The notes under the pieces: model-generated
What the model saw: only the letters and a program-made list of their open reading frames with translations
Databases searched by the model: none
Told to the model about the DNA's origin: nothing
Origin: Litorihabitans aurantiacus
GTDB taxonomy: Bacteria; Actinomycetota; Actinomycetes; Actinomycetales; Beutenbergiaceae
Direction: 5' to 3'
Assembly (NCBI RefSeq): GCF_030161595.1
Contig: NZ_BSUM01000001.1
Span: 1,860,001 to 1,924,000 of the forward strand
DNA: 64,000 nucleotides
Translations under genes and position numbers: made by a program
Shown: positions 1 to 10,990 of the stretch, piece after piece
How the letters are laid out: the number at the start of each line of letters is the position of its first letter
Numbering within the stretch: the first letter of the stretch is position 1

Positions 1-2
1 TC

Positions 3-380
3 GAACCGGTGGCCCCCTGGACCAGGCTGGGCCTGCACGACGCCGGCGCCGCGCACGCCCACGTCGCGGCGATGCTCCGGGCGCCGGAAGCCCCTACCGC
101 CGTGATCGCCGGCAACAACCGCATCCTGCTCGGTCTCGTGGAGGCCCTCACGGGTTACGACGCGGGCCCGCCGCCCGCGACGATCGGTTTCGACGACGTC
201 GACTGGGCACGGGCGATCGGACAGACCGTCATCGTGCAGGACCCGATCGCCATGGGTCGGACCGCCGGCGCCCTGGTGCTGGCGCGGCTCGACGACCCCG
301 ACCTGCCCGTGCGGACCGAGGTCATCGGCGTCGACCTCGTGGCGCGGGGCTCGGGCGAACGACCGCCACGGGTCGGCTGA
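3..380 (+). CDS. LacI-family transcriptional regulator, C-terminal part (truncated by window edge)
   Basis: Only the last ~125 residues of an open frame entering from the left edge are present. The segment resembles the sugar-binding (periplasmic-binding-like) lobe of LacI/GalR regulators: 'TAVIAGNNRILLG' corresponds to the 'TAI.a.nd..a.G' strand-turn-helix, and 'TIGFDDVDWAR' to the conserved 'GFDD' motif near the end. The helix-turn-helix and effector-binding N-terminal lobe lie outside the window, so the regulated pathway cannot be named. It converges on the DUF2469 gene with a 7-bp gap. Confidence 0.75.
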   Translation, partial: EPVAPWTRLGLHDAGAAHAHVAAMLRAPEAPTAVIAGNNRILLGLVEALTGYDAGPPPATIGFDDVDWARAIGQTVIVQDPIAMGRTAGALVLARLDDPDLPVRTEVIGVDLVARGSGERPPRVG

Positions 381-387
381 GCGAGGC

Positions 388-690
388 TCAGGGCATCTGC
401 AGGTCGGCCTTCGACAGCTCCTCGACGTTGACGTCCTTGAACGTCACGACACGCACCTGCTTCACGAACCGGGCGGAGCGGTAGACGTCCCAGACCCAGG
501 CGTCGCTGAGCGTCAGCTCGAAGAAGACCTCGCCGCCCGCCGAGCGCACCTGGAGGTCGACGTTGTTGGCCAGGTAGAACCGGCGCTCGGTCTCCACCAC
601 GTAGGCGAACAGCCCGACGACGTCGCGGTACTCGCGGTAGAGCGCGAGCTCCATGTCGGTCTCGTAGTTCTCCAGGTCCTCGGCGCTCAC
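388..690 (-). CDS. DUF2469 family protein
   Basis: A 100-residue acidic cytoplasmic protein beginning [10 protein letters not shown] and rich in aromatic and acidic residues, matching the short actinobacterial DUF2469 family (function unknown). The GTG start at 690 overlaps the rnhB stop by 4 bp (GTGA), which makes it preferable to a long upstream extension that would only read rnhB in another frame. It is the last gene of the rpsP...rnhB operon, the position this family usually occupies in actinobacteria. No catalytic motif is evident. Confidence 0.85.
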   Translation of the reverse strand: MSAEDLENYETDMELALYREYRDVVGLFAYVVETERRFYLANNVDLQVRSAGGEVFFELTLSDAWVWDVYRSARFVKQVRVVTFKDVNVEELSKADLQMP

Positions 691-1415
691 GGGACCATCA
701 TGCCCTCCCGGGCACGGGCGTCCCCCACCCCGGGCAGCCGCCAGGAGCGGCGGTGCTCGACGGACGGACCGTGCTGGGTGAGCGCCGCGAGGTGCGAGGC
801 CGCGGCGTAGCCCTTGTTGGCGACCCAGTCGAAGCGGCCGTCGCGCTCGTGGGCCGCGCGCATCAACGCGTCCCGCTCCACCTTCGCCAGCACGCTCGCG
901 GCGGCGACCGAGGCGCACGTGAGGTCGGCCTTGATGCGCAGGTGGACCGGTGGCGCCTCCTCGACATCGGCGTCGAGGTCGCCGTCGAGATCGGCGGCCG
1001 CGAACAGGTCCCGCGGCGTCGAGAGCCAGTCGTGGTTGCCGTCCAGGAGCACGACGGCGGGGGCGCGGCCGACCTCGCGGGTCACCTGCGCGAGCGCACG
1101 GCGCCCGGCGAGCCGCAGCGCCGCGATGATCCCCACCGCGTCGATCTCGTCCGGGCTCGCGTGCCCGACGGCGCACGCCGTCGCCCACCGCCGGATCGGG
1201 GCGCACAGCCGCTCCCGGGCGGTCGCCACGACCAGCTTGGAGTCCCGCAGCCCCGCGGGCTGGCGCCGCGTGAGCGGGCCGACCACGCAGACGCCGACGC
1301 TGACGGGTCCGGCGAGGGCACCGCGGCCGACCTCGTCCATCCCGGCCACCAGCGCCCCCGCGTCGAGCCCGAGCTCGCGCTCCAGCCGGAGCGACGGCGG
1401 CCGCCCCGCGGTCAC
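687..1415 (-). CDS. rnhB: Ribonuclease HII
   Basis: This enzyme cleaves RNA in RNA-DNA hybrids and removes misincorporated ribonucleotides. The 242-residue protein shows the family's metal-binding acidic residues: '[14 protein letters not shown]' (D27, E28), a second Asp in '[10 protein letters not shown]', and '[22 protein letters not shown]' carrying the last acidic residue and the conserved helix. The length is typical. The GTG start at 1415 overlaps the lepB stop (GTGA), and the stop overlaps the DUF2469 start in the same way, indicating translational coupling. The insert '[15 protein letters not shown]' is a low-complexity loop not typical of the family core. Confidence 0.93.
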   Translation of the reverse strand: MTAGRPPSLRLERELGLDAGALVAGMDEVGRGALAGPVSVGVCVVGPLTRRQPAGLRDSKLVVATARERLCAPIRRWATACAVGHASPDEIDAVGIIAALRLAGRRALAQVTREVGRAPAVVLLDGNHDWLSTPRDLFAAADLDGDLDADVEEAPPVHLRIKADLTCASVAAASVLAKVERDALMRAAHERDGRFDWVANKGYAAASHLAALTQHGPSVEHRRSWRLPGVGDARAREGMMVP

Positions 1416-2199
1416 GAGGGGTCCGGGACCTGCTCGAAGGTGGCGCCGGGGTTGCGCAGCACGCTCCAGCGGTCGGCCGGCCAGATGATCGAGTTCGCGA
1501 CGCCGACGACGTTGTCCATCGGCACCATCCCCCCGCCGGGCTCGCCCTGGTGGAACCGGGAGTCGGAGGAGTTGGGGCGGTTGTCGCCGAGCACGAAGAG
1601 CCGGTCGGCGGGCACGGTGACCGAGAACGTCTGCAGGCTCGGGACCGCGCCGTCGATGACGTAGGGCTCGTCGATCGGCACCCCGTTGACGCTGATGCGG
1701 CCCTCGGCGTCGCAGCACTCGACCGTGTCGCCGGGCAGACCCACGACGCGCTTGATGAGGTGCGACCCCGTGTTCGCGGGCAGGAGACCGACGAACTCGC
1801 CGACGTCGGTCAGCAGGGCGCGCGCACGGTTGGAGTCGGGGGCTCCGGCGGGAGCCAGCCACCCGGGTCCACGAACACGACGATGTCGCCCCGGTTCACG
1901 TCGAACGGGCCGGGCGCCAGGCGCGACACGAGGACGCGGTCGCCGACGTCGAGCGTCGACTCCATCGACTCCGACGGGATGTAGAACGCCTGGGCGAGGA
2001 AGGTCTTGATGAGCAGCGACAGCACGAGCGCCGAGCCGAGGACGATGACGGCCTCGCGCAGCGCCGAGACACCGCGACCCCGGCGCGGTCGCTCCGACGC
2101 GCCCGCCTTCGCGGCCGAGGTCGTCTCGGGAGCCGCCGTCGACTCCACCTCCTGGTCCCGCCGGGGGACGACGGAGCCCGGCTCGTCCGGGTCGGTCAT
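1412..2199 (-). CDS. lepB: Signal peptidase I, split by an apparent frameshift
   Basis: Membrane serine protease that removes Sec/Tat signal peptides. The N-terminal frame (2199 to about 1843) has an N-terminal cytoplasmic tail, one membrane segment (about residues 50-67) and the catalytic Ser in 'IPSESM' (S78). The rest is in another frame: the catalytic Lys in '[12 protein letters not shown]' and the '[11 protein letters not shown]' box. The break is at a run of five G on the plus strand (1838-1842). One extra C/G would rejoin both halves with normal spacing between Ser and Lys. As given, the first frame stops about 10 codons later and the product would lack the Lys. Sequencing error is likelier than a true pseudogene, unless another lepB exists elsewhere. 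Confidence 0.88.
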
Positions 2200-2299
2200 G
2201 GGTGATCCTTCCGCGGACGGCCGGGCTCGTCGACGATCGGTGCACGATCGCCTGCTGCTGCGAGCCTACGCGAGGCCGGCTCGGTTCAGCGGCTGGTGA

Positions 2300-2641
2300 T
2301 CAGCGCTTCTCCTTGATCTTGGCCGCCTTGCCGCGCAGCTTGCGCAGGTAGTACAGCTTGGCGCGGCGCACGTCACCGCGCGTGACGACCTCGATGTGGT
2401 CGATCGCCGGGGTGTGGAGCGGGAAGATGCGCTCGACGCCGACGCCGAAGCTCACCTTGCGGATCGTGAAGGTCTCGCTGACGCCACCGTGGGCGCGGGC
2501 GATGACGACGCCCTGGAAGACCTGGACGCGGGAGCGGTTGCCCTCGACGACCTTGACGTGCACCTTGAGGGTGTCACCGGCGCGGAACGCGGGGATGTCG
2601 TCGCGCAGCGAGGCTGCGTCGACGGAGTCGAGCTTGCGCAT
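2300..2641 (-). CDS. rplS: 50S ribosomal protein L19
   Basis: The 113-residue protein has the L19 signature throughout: '[29 protein letters not shown]', the conserved 'RIFPLHTP', and the basic C-terminus '[20 protein letters not shown]'. L19 sits at the 30S-50S interface. The ATG at 2641 is preceded by GAGGAG on the coding strand. The 160-bp space upstream to trmD could hold its own promoter, but no convincing -10/-35 pair is seen. lepB begins 100 bp downstream. Confidence 0.97.
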   Translation of the reverse strand: MRKLDSVDAASLRDDIPAFRAGDTLKVHVKVVEGNRSRVQVFQGVVIARAHGGVSETFTIRKVSFGVGVERIFPLHTPAIDHIEVVTRGDVRRAKLYYLRKLRGKAAKIKEKR

Positions 2642-2801
2642 GTCTACTCCTCATCGTGCGCCGGCAGGTCACACGCTGGATCGACGGTGCTCGTGGCACC
2701 GAGGTGGTGGGAGGTGCGTGCCGCGCGGACCCGGACGCCCCCACCCCTGCGGCAGTGGGAGCACGGGGTGGGCCCGGAGGACCACCGCACGACTCGGCGC
2801 C

Positions 2802-4172
2802 CTAGTCTGCCACACCCGCGGGCAGCGGCCGGACCATCACGTGGTCGCGGTGGTCGACCTCACCCACGCGGTAGGTCCGCTCGCCCACGACGGCGAAGCC
2901 GGCGCGCGCGTAGAACGCCGCGGCCCCGGCGTTGCGGCCGTTGACGCCGAGCCAGAGGTGGTCGGCGCCGTCCCGGCTCGCCCGCTCGACGACGGCGGCC
3001 ACCAGCGCCCGCGCGACACCCGCACCCTGGGCCCGGGGCAGCACGTAGCACTTGGACAGCTCGGCCGGTGCGTCGCCGGCCCCGGCGGGGGCGCCGTCGT
3101 CGGCCGCGGCGCTCGCACCGGTCCGCACGAGCGCGTAGCCGAGGGGGACGTCGCCCACGTCGCACGCGAGGACGATCGTGACGTCGGCGTCGGCCAGGTG
3201 ACGGGCGAACGCCTCGGTCGACAGGTGGGCCGCGACGTGGGCGCGGATGTCCCCCATGGTGGTCTCGGCGGGGCACGCGAGCGCGAAGGTCGTGGCCGCG
3301 AGGTCGGCCAGGAGCGCGGCGTCGCCCTCGTGCGCCGAGCGGATCGTCACCGGACCGATCAGCCGGCCGTGCCTGCCGCGGACGACGCCCGCCTCGGCCA
3401 GGGTCACCACGTCGAGCTCGTCGAGCCCGTCGAGCCGGGCCACCAGCTCGGGGCGCCGCTCGACCGTGCGCCGCAGCGACTGCTCGCGCCGCCAGCGCGC
3501 CACGCGGGCGTGGTCGCCCGAGAGCAGCACCGGCGGGACCTCGTGCCCGTCCCAGTCCGCGGGCCGGGTGTAGACGGGGTACTCCAGCACGGCCTCGTGC
3601 GTGAAGGACTCCTCGACGACCGAGTCGGGGTTGCCGAGAACCCCCGGCAGCAGCCGCACGACCGCCTCGAGCAGGGCCAGGGCAGCCACCTCTCCCCCGT
3701 TGAGCACGAAGTCGCCGAGGGAGAACTCCACGACGCGGCGGACGTCGGCGCGTTCGCGCAGCGCGGGGACGAGTCGGGCGTCGATGCCTTCGTAGCGGCC
3801 GCACGCGATCACGGCGCGGACGTCGGGGGCCGCCAGCTCGTCGGCGAGCTCCTGCGCGAACGCCTGCGTCAGGGGGCGACCCGACGGCGTCGGGACGAGG
3901 ACGACGAGCTCGCGCTCGTCGGGTGAGGCGTCGCCGTCGACGGCGGTCGCGGCGATCGCGCGCTCCCACACGTCCGGTCGCATCACCATGCCCGCGCCGC
4001 CCCCGAACGGGGCGTCGTCGACGGTGCGGTGGCGGTCCGTGGTCTGCGCCCGCAGGTCGTGGACCCGCAGGTCGACCAGACCGCCCGTGCGCGCCTTCCC
4101 CAGGAGCGAGAGGTCCAGCGGCGCGAGGTAGTCGGGGAAGATCGTGACGACGTCGAGACGGGGCACGCTCAC
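2802..4172 (-). CDS. trmD: tRNA (guanine-37-N1)-methyltransferase TrmD fused to a GNAT acetyltransferase domain
   Basis: Residues 1 to about 255 are a complete SPOUT methyltransferase TrmD, which methylates G37 of tRNAs using AdoMet to prevent frameshifting: '[13 protein letters not shown]', 'CGRYEGID', '[11 protein letters not shown]' and '[14 protein letters not shown]' are the knot and active-site motifs. Residues about 274-456 form a second domain with GNAT features: '[17 protein letters not shown]' at its start, '[21 protein letters not shown]' (acetyl-CoA pyrophosphate loop), and '[21 protein letters not shown]' (C-terminal GNAT strand and helix). The two are in one uninterrupted frame. 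The 456-residue length is far above the ~250-270 usual for TrmD. The GTG start overlaps the rimM stop by 4 bp. The acetyltransferase substrate is unknown. Confidence 0.93.
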   Translation of the reverse strand: MSVPRLDVVTIFPDYLAPLDLSLLGKARTGGLVDLRVHDLRAQTTDRHRTVDDAPFGGGAGMVMRPDVWERAIAATAVDGDASPDERELVVLVPTPSGRPLTQAFAQELADELAAPDVRAVIACGRYEGIDARLVPALRERADVRRVVEFSLGDFVLNGGEVAALALLEAVVRLLPGVLGNPDSVVEESFTHEAVLEYPVYTRPADWDGHEVPPVLLSGDHARVARWRREQSLRRTVERRPELVARLDGLDELDVVTLAEAGVVRGRHGRLIGPVTIRSAHEGDAALLADLAATTFALACPAETTMGDIRAHVAAHLSTEAFARHLADADVTIVLACDVGDVPLGYALVRTGASAAADDGAPAGAGDAPAELSKCYVLPRAQGAGVARALVAAVVERASRDGADHLWLGVNGRNAGAAAFYARAGFAVVGERTYRVGEVDHRDHVMVRPLPAGVAD

Positions 4173-4756
4173 GCGTCTCGCTCCTCGTCGTGGTGGGAGA
4201 TGGCGTCGGCCGCGTCGGCCTCGTCGTCCTCGTCCTCGAGCGGCTCGTCCGCGAGCAGCCCGCCCGGGGGCACCAGGACGACGAACCCGCCCGCGACGTC
4301 GACCACCGGCACCACGGCCAGCACGAACGGCACGAGGGTCCGCGCGCCCGAGGGCTCCCGCAGCACGAGGACGTCGTGCGCCGGCATGGCGCGCACCTCG
4401 AGCACGGTGCCGAGGTCGCGCCCGTCCTCGCCCCGCGCGGCCAGCCCCGCGAGGTCCTGCGGGTACCAGGCGTCCTCCTCCTGCTGCTCCTGCCCGAGGA
4501 TCAGCAGGCCCCGCATGGCCTCGGCGTCGGTCCGGTCGGTGACCTGCTCGAACGCGATCGTGGCGCGCCCCGACGCCTCGCGCAGGCGCACCACCGTGAG
4601 CTCGCCGACCAGCGGGTCGTCGGTCACGACGACGGCCCCGGCCGCGAGCCGGGACGGGTCGTCGGTGCGCACCTCGATCCGCACCTCGCCGCGCAGACCG
4701 TGCGCGGCGCCGATGCGTCCGAGGATGACGTGCCCCTGCGGGATGACGCTGCTCAA
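4169..4756 (-). CDS. rimM: Ribosome maturation factor RimM
   Basis: The protein assists 16S rRNA processing and assembly of the 30S head, binding S19. It has 195 residues. The N-terminal RimM beta-barrel is recognisable by '[23 protein letters not shown]' and the C-terminal PRC-barrel by '[26 protein letters not shown]' and '[23 protein letters not shown]'. The C-terminus is an acidic tail ([15 protein letters not shown]). It overlaps trmD by 4 bp. A strong hairpin lies between it and khpA and may uncouple its transcription from rpsP. Confidence 0.95.
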   Translation of the reverse strand: MSSVIPQGHVILGRIGAAHGLRGEVRIEVRTDDPSRLAAGAVVVTDDPLVGELTVVRLREASGRATIAFEQVTDRTDAEAMRGLLILGQEQQEEDAWYPQDLAGLAARGEDGRDLGTVLEVRAMPAHDVLVLREPSGARTLVPFVLAVVPVVDVAGGFVVLVPPGGLLADEPLEDEDDEADAADAISHHDEERDA

Positions 4757-4836
4757 CGGTGGTCCTCTCGTGCCGCGGGCGGTGGGGGTGCGGTGGGGGC
4801 TGTGGTGGGGCGAGGGGGCTGAGGCGGCCGGAACGA

Positions 4837-4872
4837 ACGAACCGCCCGCCCCGGGCGGGGCAGGCGGTTCGT
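4837..4872 (-). terminator. Strong hairpin between khpA and rimM (attenuator or terminator)
   Basis: A perfect 10-bp inverted repeat (4837-4846 with 4863-4872) encloses a second, GC-only stem (4848-4852 with 4857-4861), giving a continuous GC-rich hairpin 27 bp downstream of the khpA stop and 81 bp before rimM. No U-run follows, which is common in high-GC actinobacteria. It could reduce read-through from rpsP-khpA into rimM-trmD or stabilise the upstream mRNA. A 14-bp perfect palindrome (4877-4890) lies just beside it. Confidence 0.6.
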
Positions 4873-4898
4873 CACGACGACGGCCGTCGTGGTGAGGG

Positions 4899-5135
4899 TC
4901 AGCGGCGGTCGACGTCGACGACGTCGATGCGCACCGGCGTGGTGGTCAGCGACCCGACCACGGTGCGCAGCGCGCGCGCCGTGCGACCGGCGCGTCCGAT
5001 GACCCGGCCGAGGTCGGCGGGGTTGACGCGCAGCTCGAGGAGCTCACCGCGTCGCGCGGGGCGCGCGGTGACCCGGACGTCGTCCGGGTTGTCCACGATG
5101 CCGCGGACGAGGTGCTCCAGCGCGTCGGCCAGCAC
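4899..5135 (-). CDS. khpA: KH-domain RNA-binding protein KhpA (YlqC family)
   Basis: The 78-residue protein is essentially a single KH domain. 'VNPADLGRVIGRAGRTARALRTVVGS' carries the GxxG loop (GRAG) that clamps single-stranded RNA. The position directly after rpsP and before rimM is the conserved one for KhpA, which in Gram-positives works with KhpB/Jag in RNA chaperoning and cell-envelope control. The start at 5135 lies 5 bp after the rpsP stop on the coding strand. Confidence 0.93.
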   Translation of the reverse strand: MLADALEHLVRGIVDNPDDVRVTARPARRGELLELRVNPADLGRVIGRAGRTARALRTVVGSLTTTPVRIDVVDVDRR

Positions 5136-5140
5136 GGGTC

Positions 5141-5587
5141 TCAGGCCTCGTCAGACTCGGCCGGAGCGTCGGCGTCGGCCTTCGCAGCAGCGGCGTCGGC
5201 GGCGGCCTTCTTCTCCGAGGCCTTGGCCTTGCGGAGCTCGGCGTCGGCGTCCGCGGCGGCGATCGCGTCGGCGGCGGCGGTGCTCTCACCGGCGCCGGCC
5301 TTGGTGCGCAGGGTCCCCTCGGCGCCCGGCAGGCCCTTGGCCTTCTGCCAGTCACCGGTGACCTTCAGCAGCGCGAGGACCTGCTCGGTCGGCTGCGCGC
5401 CGACACCGAGCCAGTACTGCGCACGCTCGGAGGAGATGTCGATGAGCGACGGCTCCTCGGTGGGGTGGTACTTGCCGATCTCCTCGATCACACGACCGTC
5501 CCGACGGGTGCGGGAGTCGGCGACGACGACGCGGTAGTAGGGGGCGCGGATCTTGCCCAGGCGCTTGAGGCGAATCTTGACTGCCAC
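5141..5587 (-). CDS. rpsP: 30S ribosomal protein S16 with Ala-rich C-terminal extension
   Basis: Residues 1 to about 85 are S16 ('[26 protein letters not shown]', '[17 protein letters not shown]'). S16 binds 16S rRNA early in 30S assembly. The remaining ~60 residues are an Ala/Asp/Glu/Lys-rich tail, presumably disordered, as in other actinobacterial S16 proteins. The GTG start at 5587 was chosen because the S16 core begins there and AGGAG lies about 10 nt upstream; an upstream in-frame extension has no S16 homology. It is the first gene of the ribosome operon. Confidence 0.95.
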   Translation of the reverse strand: MAVKIRLKRLGKIRAPYYRVVVADSRTRRDGRVIEEIGKYHPTEEPSLIDISSERAQYWLGVGAQPTEQVLALLKVTGDWQKAKGLPGAEGTLRTKAGAGESTAAADAIAAADADAELRKAKASEKKAAADAAAAKADADAPAESDEA

Positions 5588-5712
5588 GGTGGTGGTACTC
5601 CTGATGAGGTTGGGATGAGTGCGACTCCTGCGGGCGTGGGGCACCCACCGACTCGAAGCTCGGGACACGACCCACCGCGGAGAGAGGGCCGCGACGGCCG
5701 GGTTCAACCGGA

Positions 5713-5718
5713 CATTCT
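5713..5718 (-). promoter_or_regulatory. Candidate -10 element of the rpsP operon
   Basis: On the coding strand, GTCTGGCAGAATGT contains a CAGAAT hexamer about 125 nt upstream of the rpsP GTG. The region between ffh and rpsP is the logical place for the operon promoter. No good -35 hexamer is seen 16-18 bp upstream, so this is only a candidate. Confidence 0.3.
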
Positions 5719-5775
5719 GCCAGACGCGGCGCCGTGCTGCCGCACCGGACAGGCCCGGCTGGGTCGGCGGCGGCG

Positions 5776-7361
5776 TCAGCGGCCGAAGAGCTTGCCGAGA
5801 CCCTCGGGGATCTCGAGCTTGCCGGGGTTCTCCTGCGGCGCACCGAGCCCGAACGCCGAGCCCGACGGCGCCGCCGCCGACTTCTCCTCCGCCGCCCGCG
5901 CCGCCGCGGCGCGCTTGGCCGGGTTCCCGCTCTTCGACTTCTTCCCGCGCTGCACCGGCGCGGCCATGCGGCCCTTGGACTTCTTGCCACCGCCGGGCAG
6001 CGACCCCATGCCGAAGCCGCCCGGGCCGCCACCCATGCCCGGCATCCCGGGCATGCCGCCACCCTTCGCCATGGATCGCATCATCGTCTTGGCCTGGTCG
6101 AACCGGTCGAGGAGACCGTTGACCTCGGTCACGGTCGTCCCGGAGCCCCGCGCGATGCGGGAGCGGCGCGAACCGTTGAGGATCTTGGGGTTGGTGCGCT
6201 CCCCGGCGTCATCGAGCGCACGATCGCCTCGACGCGGTCGACCTCGCGCTCGTCGAAGTTCTCCAGCTGCTCGCGGATCTGCCCCATGCCGGGCAGCATC
6301 CCCAGCATCTTCTTCATCGAGCCGAGCTGCTTCATCTGCTGCATCTGCTGCAGGAAGTCGTCCAGCGTGAAGTCGCCGTCGCCCGCGATCTTGTTGGCCA
6401 GCTCGGCGGCCTGGTCCTCGTCGAAGGCCCGCTCGGCCTGCTCGATGAGCGTCATCATGTCGCCCATGTCGAGGATGCGCGAGGCCATCCGGTCGGCGTG
6501 GAAGCGCTCGAAGTCGCCGACCTTCTCACCGGTCGAGGCGAACATCACGGGCTTGCCGGTGACCGAGGAGACCGACAGCGCGGCGCCACCGCGCGCGTCG
6601 CCGTCGAGCTTGGAGAGCACGACACCGGTGAACCCGACACCCTGCGCGAACGCGTTCGCCGTCGTGACCGCGTCCTGACCGATCATCGCGTCGATGACGA
6701 AGAACGTCTCGTCGGGGCGCACCGCGTCGCGGATGTCCGCGGCCTGCTGCATCAGCTCGGCGTCGATGCCGAGGCGGCCGGCGGTGTCGACGACGACGAC
6801 GTCGTAGAACTGCTCGCGCGCGTGCGCCACACCCGTGCGCGCCACCTCGACGGGGTCGCCGACGCCGTTGCCCGGCTCGGGCGACCACACCGCCACACCG
6901 GCGCCGCGCCCCACGATCTCGAGCTGCTGCACGGCATTGGGGCGCTGCAGGTCGGAGGCCACGAGGAGCGGCGTGTGCCCGGCGTCCCTGAGCCACTTGC
7001 CGAGCTTGCCCGCGAGGGTCGTCTTACCGGCACCCTGGAGGCCGGCGAGCATGATGACCGTCGGCGGCCGCTTGGCGAAGGAGATCTCGCGGGTGGCACC
7101 CCCGAGGATCCGGGTGAGCTCCTCGTGCACGATCTTGACGATCTGCTGCGCCGGGTTCAGCGCCCTGGAGACCTCGGCGGCCTCGGCGCGCTCGCGCACC
7201 GTCGCCGTGAAGTCGCGCACGACCGGCAGCGCCACGTCGGCATCGAGCAGCGCACGGCGGATCTCGGCGATCGAGGCCGCGATGTCGGCGTCGGACAGCC
7301 GGCCGCGCCCGCGCAGGGACGAGACGGCCGCGTTGATGCGGTCGGACAGGGTGGCGAACAC
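5776..7361 (-). CDS. ffh: Signal recognition particle protein Ffh (SRP54), split by an apparent frameshift
   Basis: The GTPase binds signal sequences at the ribosome and docks with FtsY. The N and G domains are intact in the first frame: '[15 protein letters not shown]' (P-loop), '[12 protein letters not shown]', '[16 protein letters not shown]'. Just after '[11 protein letters not shown]' the frame changes, and the signal-binding M domain continues in a second frame with '[23 protein letters not shown]' and a Gly/Met-rich, then basic, tail. One missing C in the plus-strand run 6201-6204 explains the break and restores the conserved '[16 protein letters not shown]' sequence. Ffh is essential in nearly all bacteria, so a base-calling error is the simplest reading. 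Confidence 0.92.
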
Positions 7362-7391
7362 GGCTTCAACCTCGCTGGAACTCGGGAGAGG

Positions 7392-9209
7392 TCAGGATAT
7401 CGCGAGCGCGTCGCGCGCCCGGGCGGTCAGCGCGTCCACGAGCGAGGCGCGCCACGGCGTCCAGGCCTTCGGGCCCGCCGCACGGGCGTCGGCCTCCGTG
7501 AGGACGCGCAGCAGCTCGAGCAGCGACGCGTCGTGGCCGAGGGCGTCGAGCAGCTCGCGAGCCGTGGCGGGATCCTCGACGTCGCGCCGCGTCGCGAGCT
7601 CCACGAGCAGCAGGTGGTGGCGCACGAGCGTGACGACGTCGGCCGCGTCCCGGCCACCGACCCCCACGACGTCCAGCAGCCCCGGGACGATCTCCGCCCC
7701 CGTCACCGAGTGGTCGTGCGCGCCCGCGACCTTGCCGATGTCGTGGAACAGCGCGGTCAGCAGGAGCACGTCGCGGCGGGGAACGTCGGCCGACAGCTCG
7801 GCCGCCCAGGCGGCGCACTCGATCAGGTGGCGGTCGACGGTGAAGGTGTGGATCGGGTTGCGCTGCGGACGGTTGCGCACCGCCGACCACTGCGGGAACC
7901 AGCGCGTGACGATGCCCGCGAGGTCGAGCGCCTCCCACACGTCGACCTGCGCGTGCCCGCTGCCGAGCAGCGTGAGCAGGTCCTCGCGCGCGGCACGCGG
8001 CCACGGCGTCGGGAGCGGCGCGGCCCGGGTGAGGGAGTGCACGCTCACCGGCGAGATGGGCAGGCCCGTGCGTGCGGCCGTCGCCGCGGCGCGCACCGCG
8101 AGCAGCGGGTCGTCGGCGGGCCGCGCCGTCGCCGCGAGCACGAGCTCGCCGTCGTGCTCCACGAGGTCCTGCGCGACGGCGCGCAGCCGCGGCGCCATCC
8201 GTCGCCCCCGCACCACGATCGGCCGCCACGTGGGCGCGGGTCGGCGCAGCGCCTGACGCGCGCGGCGGACCGTGACGTCGAAGCCGTAGGAGACGGTCCG
8301 GGCGGCCTGCGCGATCGAGGCGAGCAGCTCGTCGCGGTCGGGGTAGCCCAGGCGCGCGGCGACGGCGTCGGAGTCCGCCTGCAGGAGGCGGCTCGTGTGC
8401 CGGCCGGTCTCCAGCGCGACGGCGTCGCGCACCGTCAGCAGGTGGTCCCGGGCGCGGTCGAACTCCCCGTGCGGCTTGTCCGTCAGCCACGTCGAGGCCA
8501 GCGCCCCGACGATGACGGCGTCCCGGATCCCGCCGCGCGCCTCCTTGAGGTCGCCCTCGACGAGGTAGGCCAGCTCACCGCTGCGCTCGGCGCGGGTGCG
8601 CGCCGACGTCAGGAGCTCGGGCAGCCGGCGGCGCGCGGCGCCGCGCCAGTCCTCGAGGACCGCGGTCCGCGCCCGCAGCACGACGCTCTCGTCACCCGCG
8701 ACGTGGCGCAGCTCCAGGAGCCCGACGGCGGCCACGAGGTCCTTGCTCGCGATCTGCCGGCACTGCGCCAGGGTCCGCACGGAGTGGTCGAGGTCGAGGC
8801 CCGCGTCCCAGATCGGGTACCAGAGCGCGGAGGCGAGCGCCTCGACCTGCTCCTGCGTCAGGCTGCGGCCGTCGTGCACCAGCAGGCAGTCGAGGTCGCT
8901 CGTGGGTCCGGCGTCGCGTCGGGCGAGCGAGCCGACGACGGCGAGCGCTACCCCGGTCCCGTCGATGCCCAGCCGGGCGGTCGCGGCGGTCCACTCGTGC
9001 GCCAGGGCGGCGTCGACGACGTCGGCGACGTGGCGCCGGTACGCCTCGCCGGTGCGCAGGACGTGCTCCCCCGGACCGGTGCCGGTGCCGGCCGCGGGCG
9101 GGTGCTGCGCGCTCGGGCCCCCGGGGAGCGTGAGCAGAACACGCCGGAGGTCCCGCACCCCGGGGTGCGGGACCTCCTCGTGCTCCACGGGTGTGGAGTC
9201 GTCGATCAT
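7392..9209 (-). CDS. glnD: [Protein-PII] uridylyl/adenylyltransferase GlnD lacking ACT domains
   Basis: Modifies the PII protein encoded just upstream according to nitrogen status. The nucleotidyltransferase domain has '[24 protein letters not shown]' (GSxARxxxxPxSDLD), and the HD hydrolase domain has '[13 protein letters not shown]'. The protein ends about 25 residues after the HD region at residue 605, where homologues of ~800-890 residues carry two glutamine-sensing ACT domains; ffh starts 30 bp later, so there is no room for them. The ATG at 9209 lies 7 bp after the glnK stop, but a 32-bp palindrome falls inside codons ~11-21, so a downstream start is also possible. Confidence 0.88.
   Translation of the reverse strand: MIDDSTPVEHEEVPHPGVRDLRRVLLTLPGGPSAQHPPAAGTGTGPGEHVLRTGEAYRRHVADVVDAALAHEWTAATARLGIDGTGVALAVVGSLARRDAGPTSDLDCLLVHDGRSLTQEQVEALASALWYPIWDAGLDLDHSVRTLAQCRQIASKDLVAAVGLLELRHVAGDESVVLRARTAVLEDWRGAARRRLPELLTSARTRAERSGELAYLVEGDLKEARGGIRDAVIVGALASTWLTDKPHGEFDRARDHLLTVRDAVALETGRHTSRLLQADSDAVAARLGYPDRDELLASIAQAARTVSYGFDVTVRRARQALRRPAPTWRPIVVRGRRMAPRLRAVAQDLVEHDGELVLAATARPADDPLLAVRAAATAARTGLPISPVSVHSLTRAAPLPTPWPRAAREDLLTLLGSGHAQVDVWEALDLAGIVTRWFPQWSAVRNRPQRNPIHTFTVDRHLIECAAWAAELSADVPRRDVLLLTALFHDIGKVAGAHDHSVTGAEIVPGLLDVVGVGGRDAADVVTLVRHHLLLVELATRRDVEDPATARELLDALGHDASLLELLRVLTEADARAAGPKAWTPWRASLVDALTARARDALAIS
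9146..9177 (-). terminator. 32-bp perfect palindrome at the glnK-glnD junction
   Basis: Sixteen bases are followed at once by their exact reverse complement, centred between 9161 and 9162. As RNA this folds into a 14-bp GC-rich hairpin with a tetraloop. It lies 39 nt after the glnK stop and inside the annotated 5' coding part of glnD. It may act as a partial terminator or mRNA stabiliser limiting glnD expression relative to amtB-glnK, or as a protein-binding site. No U-run follows. Confidence 0.5.
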
Positions 9210-9215
9210 CGCGGG

Positions 9216-10825
<1,610 letters not shown>

Positions 10826-10871
10826 TGCAGCTACCTCTCGTCGTCGTCACGACCCCGTGGTCGCGTTCACG

Positions 10872-10931
10872 GTGACGAGGTTGCCGAAACGGAGTTACCT
10901 GGCCGGGAGGTCGGTGTTACGAACGCGTGAC
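10872..10931 (-). promoter_or_regulatory. Candidate GlnR boxes upstream of amtB-glnK-glnD
   Basis: The 165-bp gap before amtB contains several GTNAC/GAAAC pentamers. On the coding strand GTCAC (10931-10927) is followed after exactly 6 bp by GTAAC (10920-10916), and another GTAAC sits at 10898-10894, two 11-bp periods further. GTTTC (10890-10886) and GTCAC (10876-10872) lie closer to the gene. The actinomycete GlnR consensus is GTNAC-N6-GAAAC repeats at 11-bp spacing. One pair fits well and the next half-site is degenerate. Whether this organism uses GlnR is not shown here. Confidence 0.4.
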
Positions 10932-10990
10932 GAAAGCGCGGCCGACGTGAACATCTCGTTGCCCGGGCGCCTCGTACCGCATCGTGGACG

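Noticed and set aside
2796..2811. Promoter-like GTGTGGCAGACTAGG before rplS
   Set aside because: The sequence is the last codons and stop of trmD, with no -35 partner, so it cannot be called a promoter from sequence alone.
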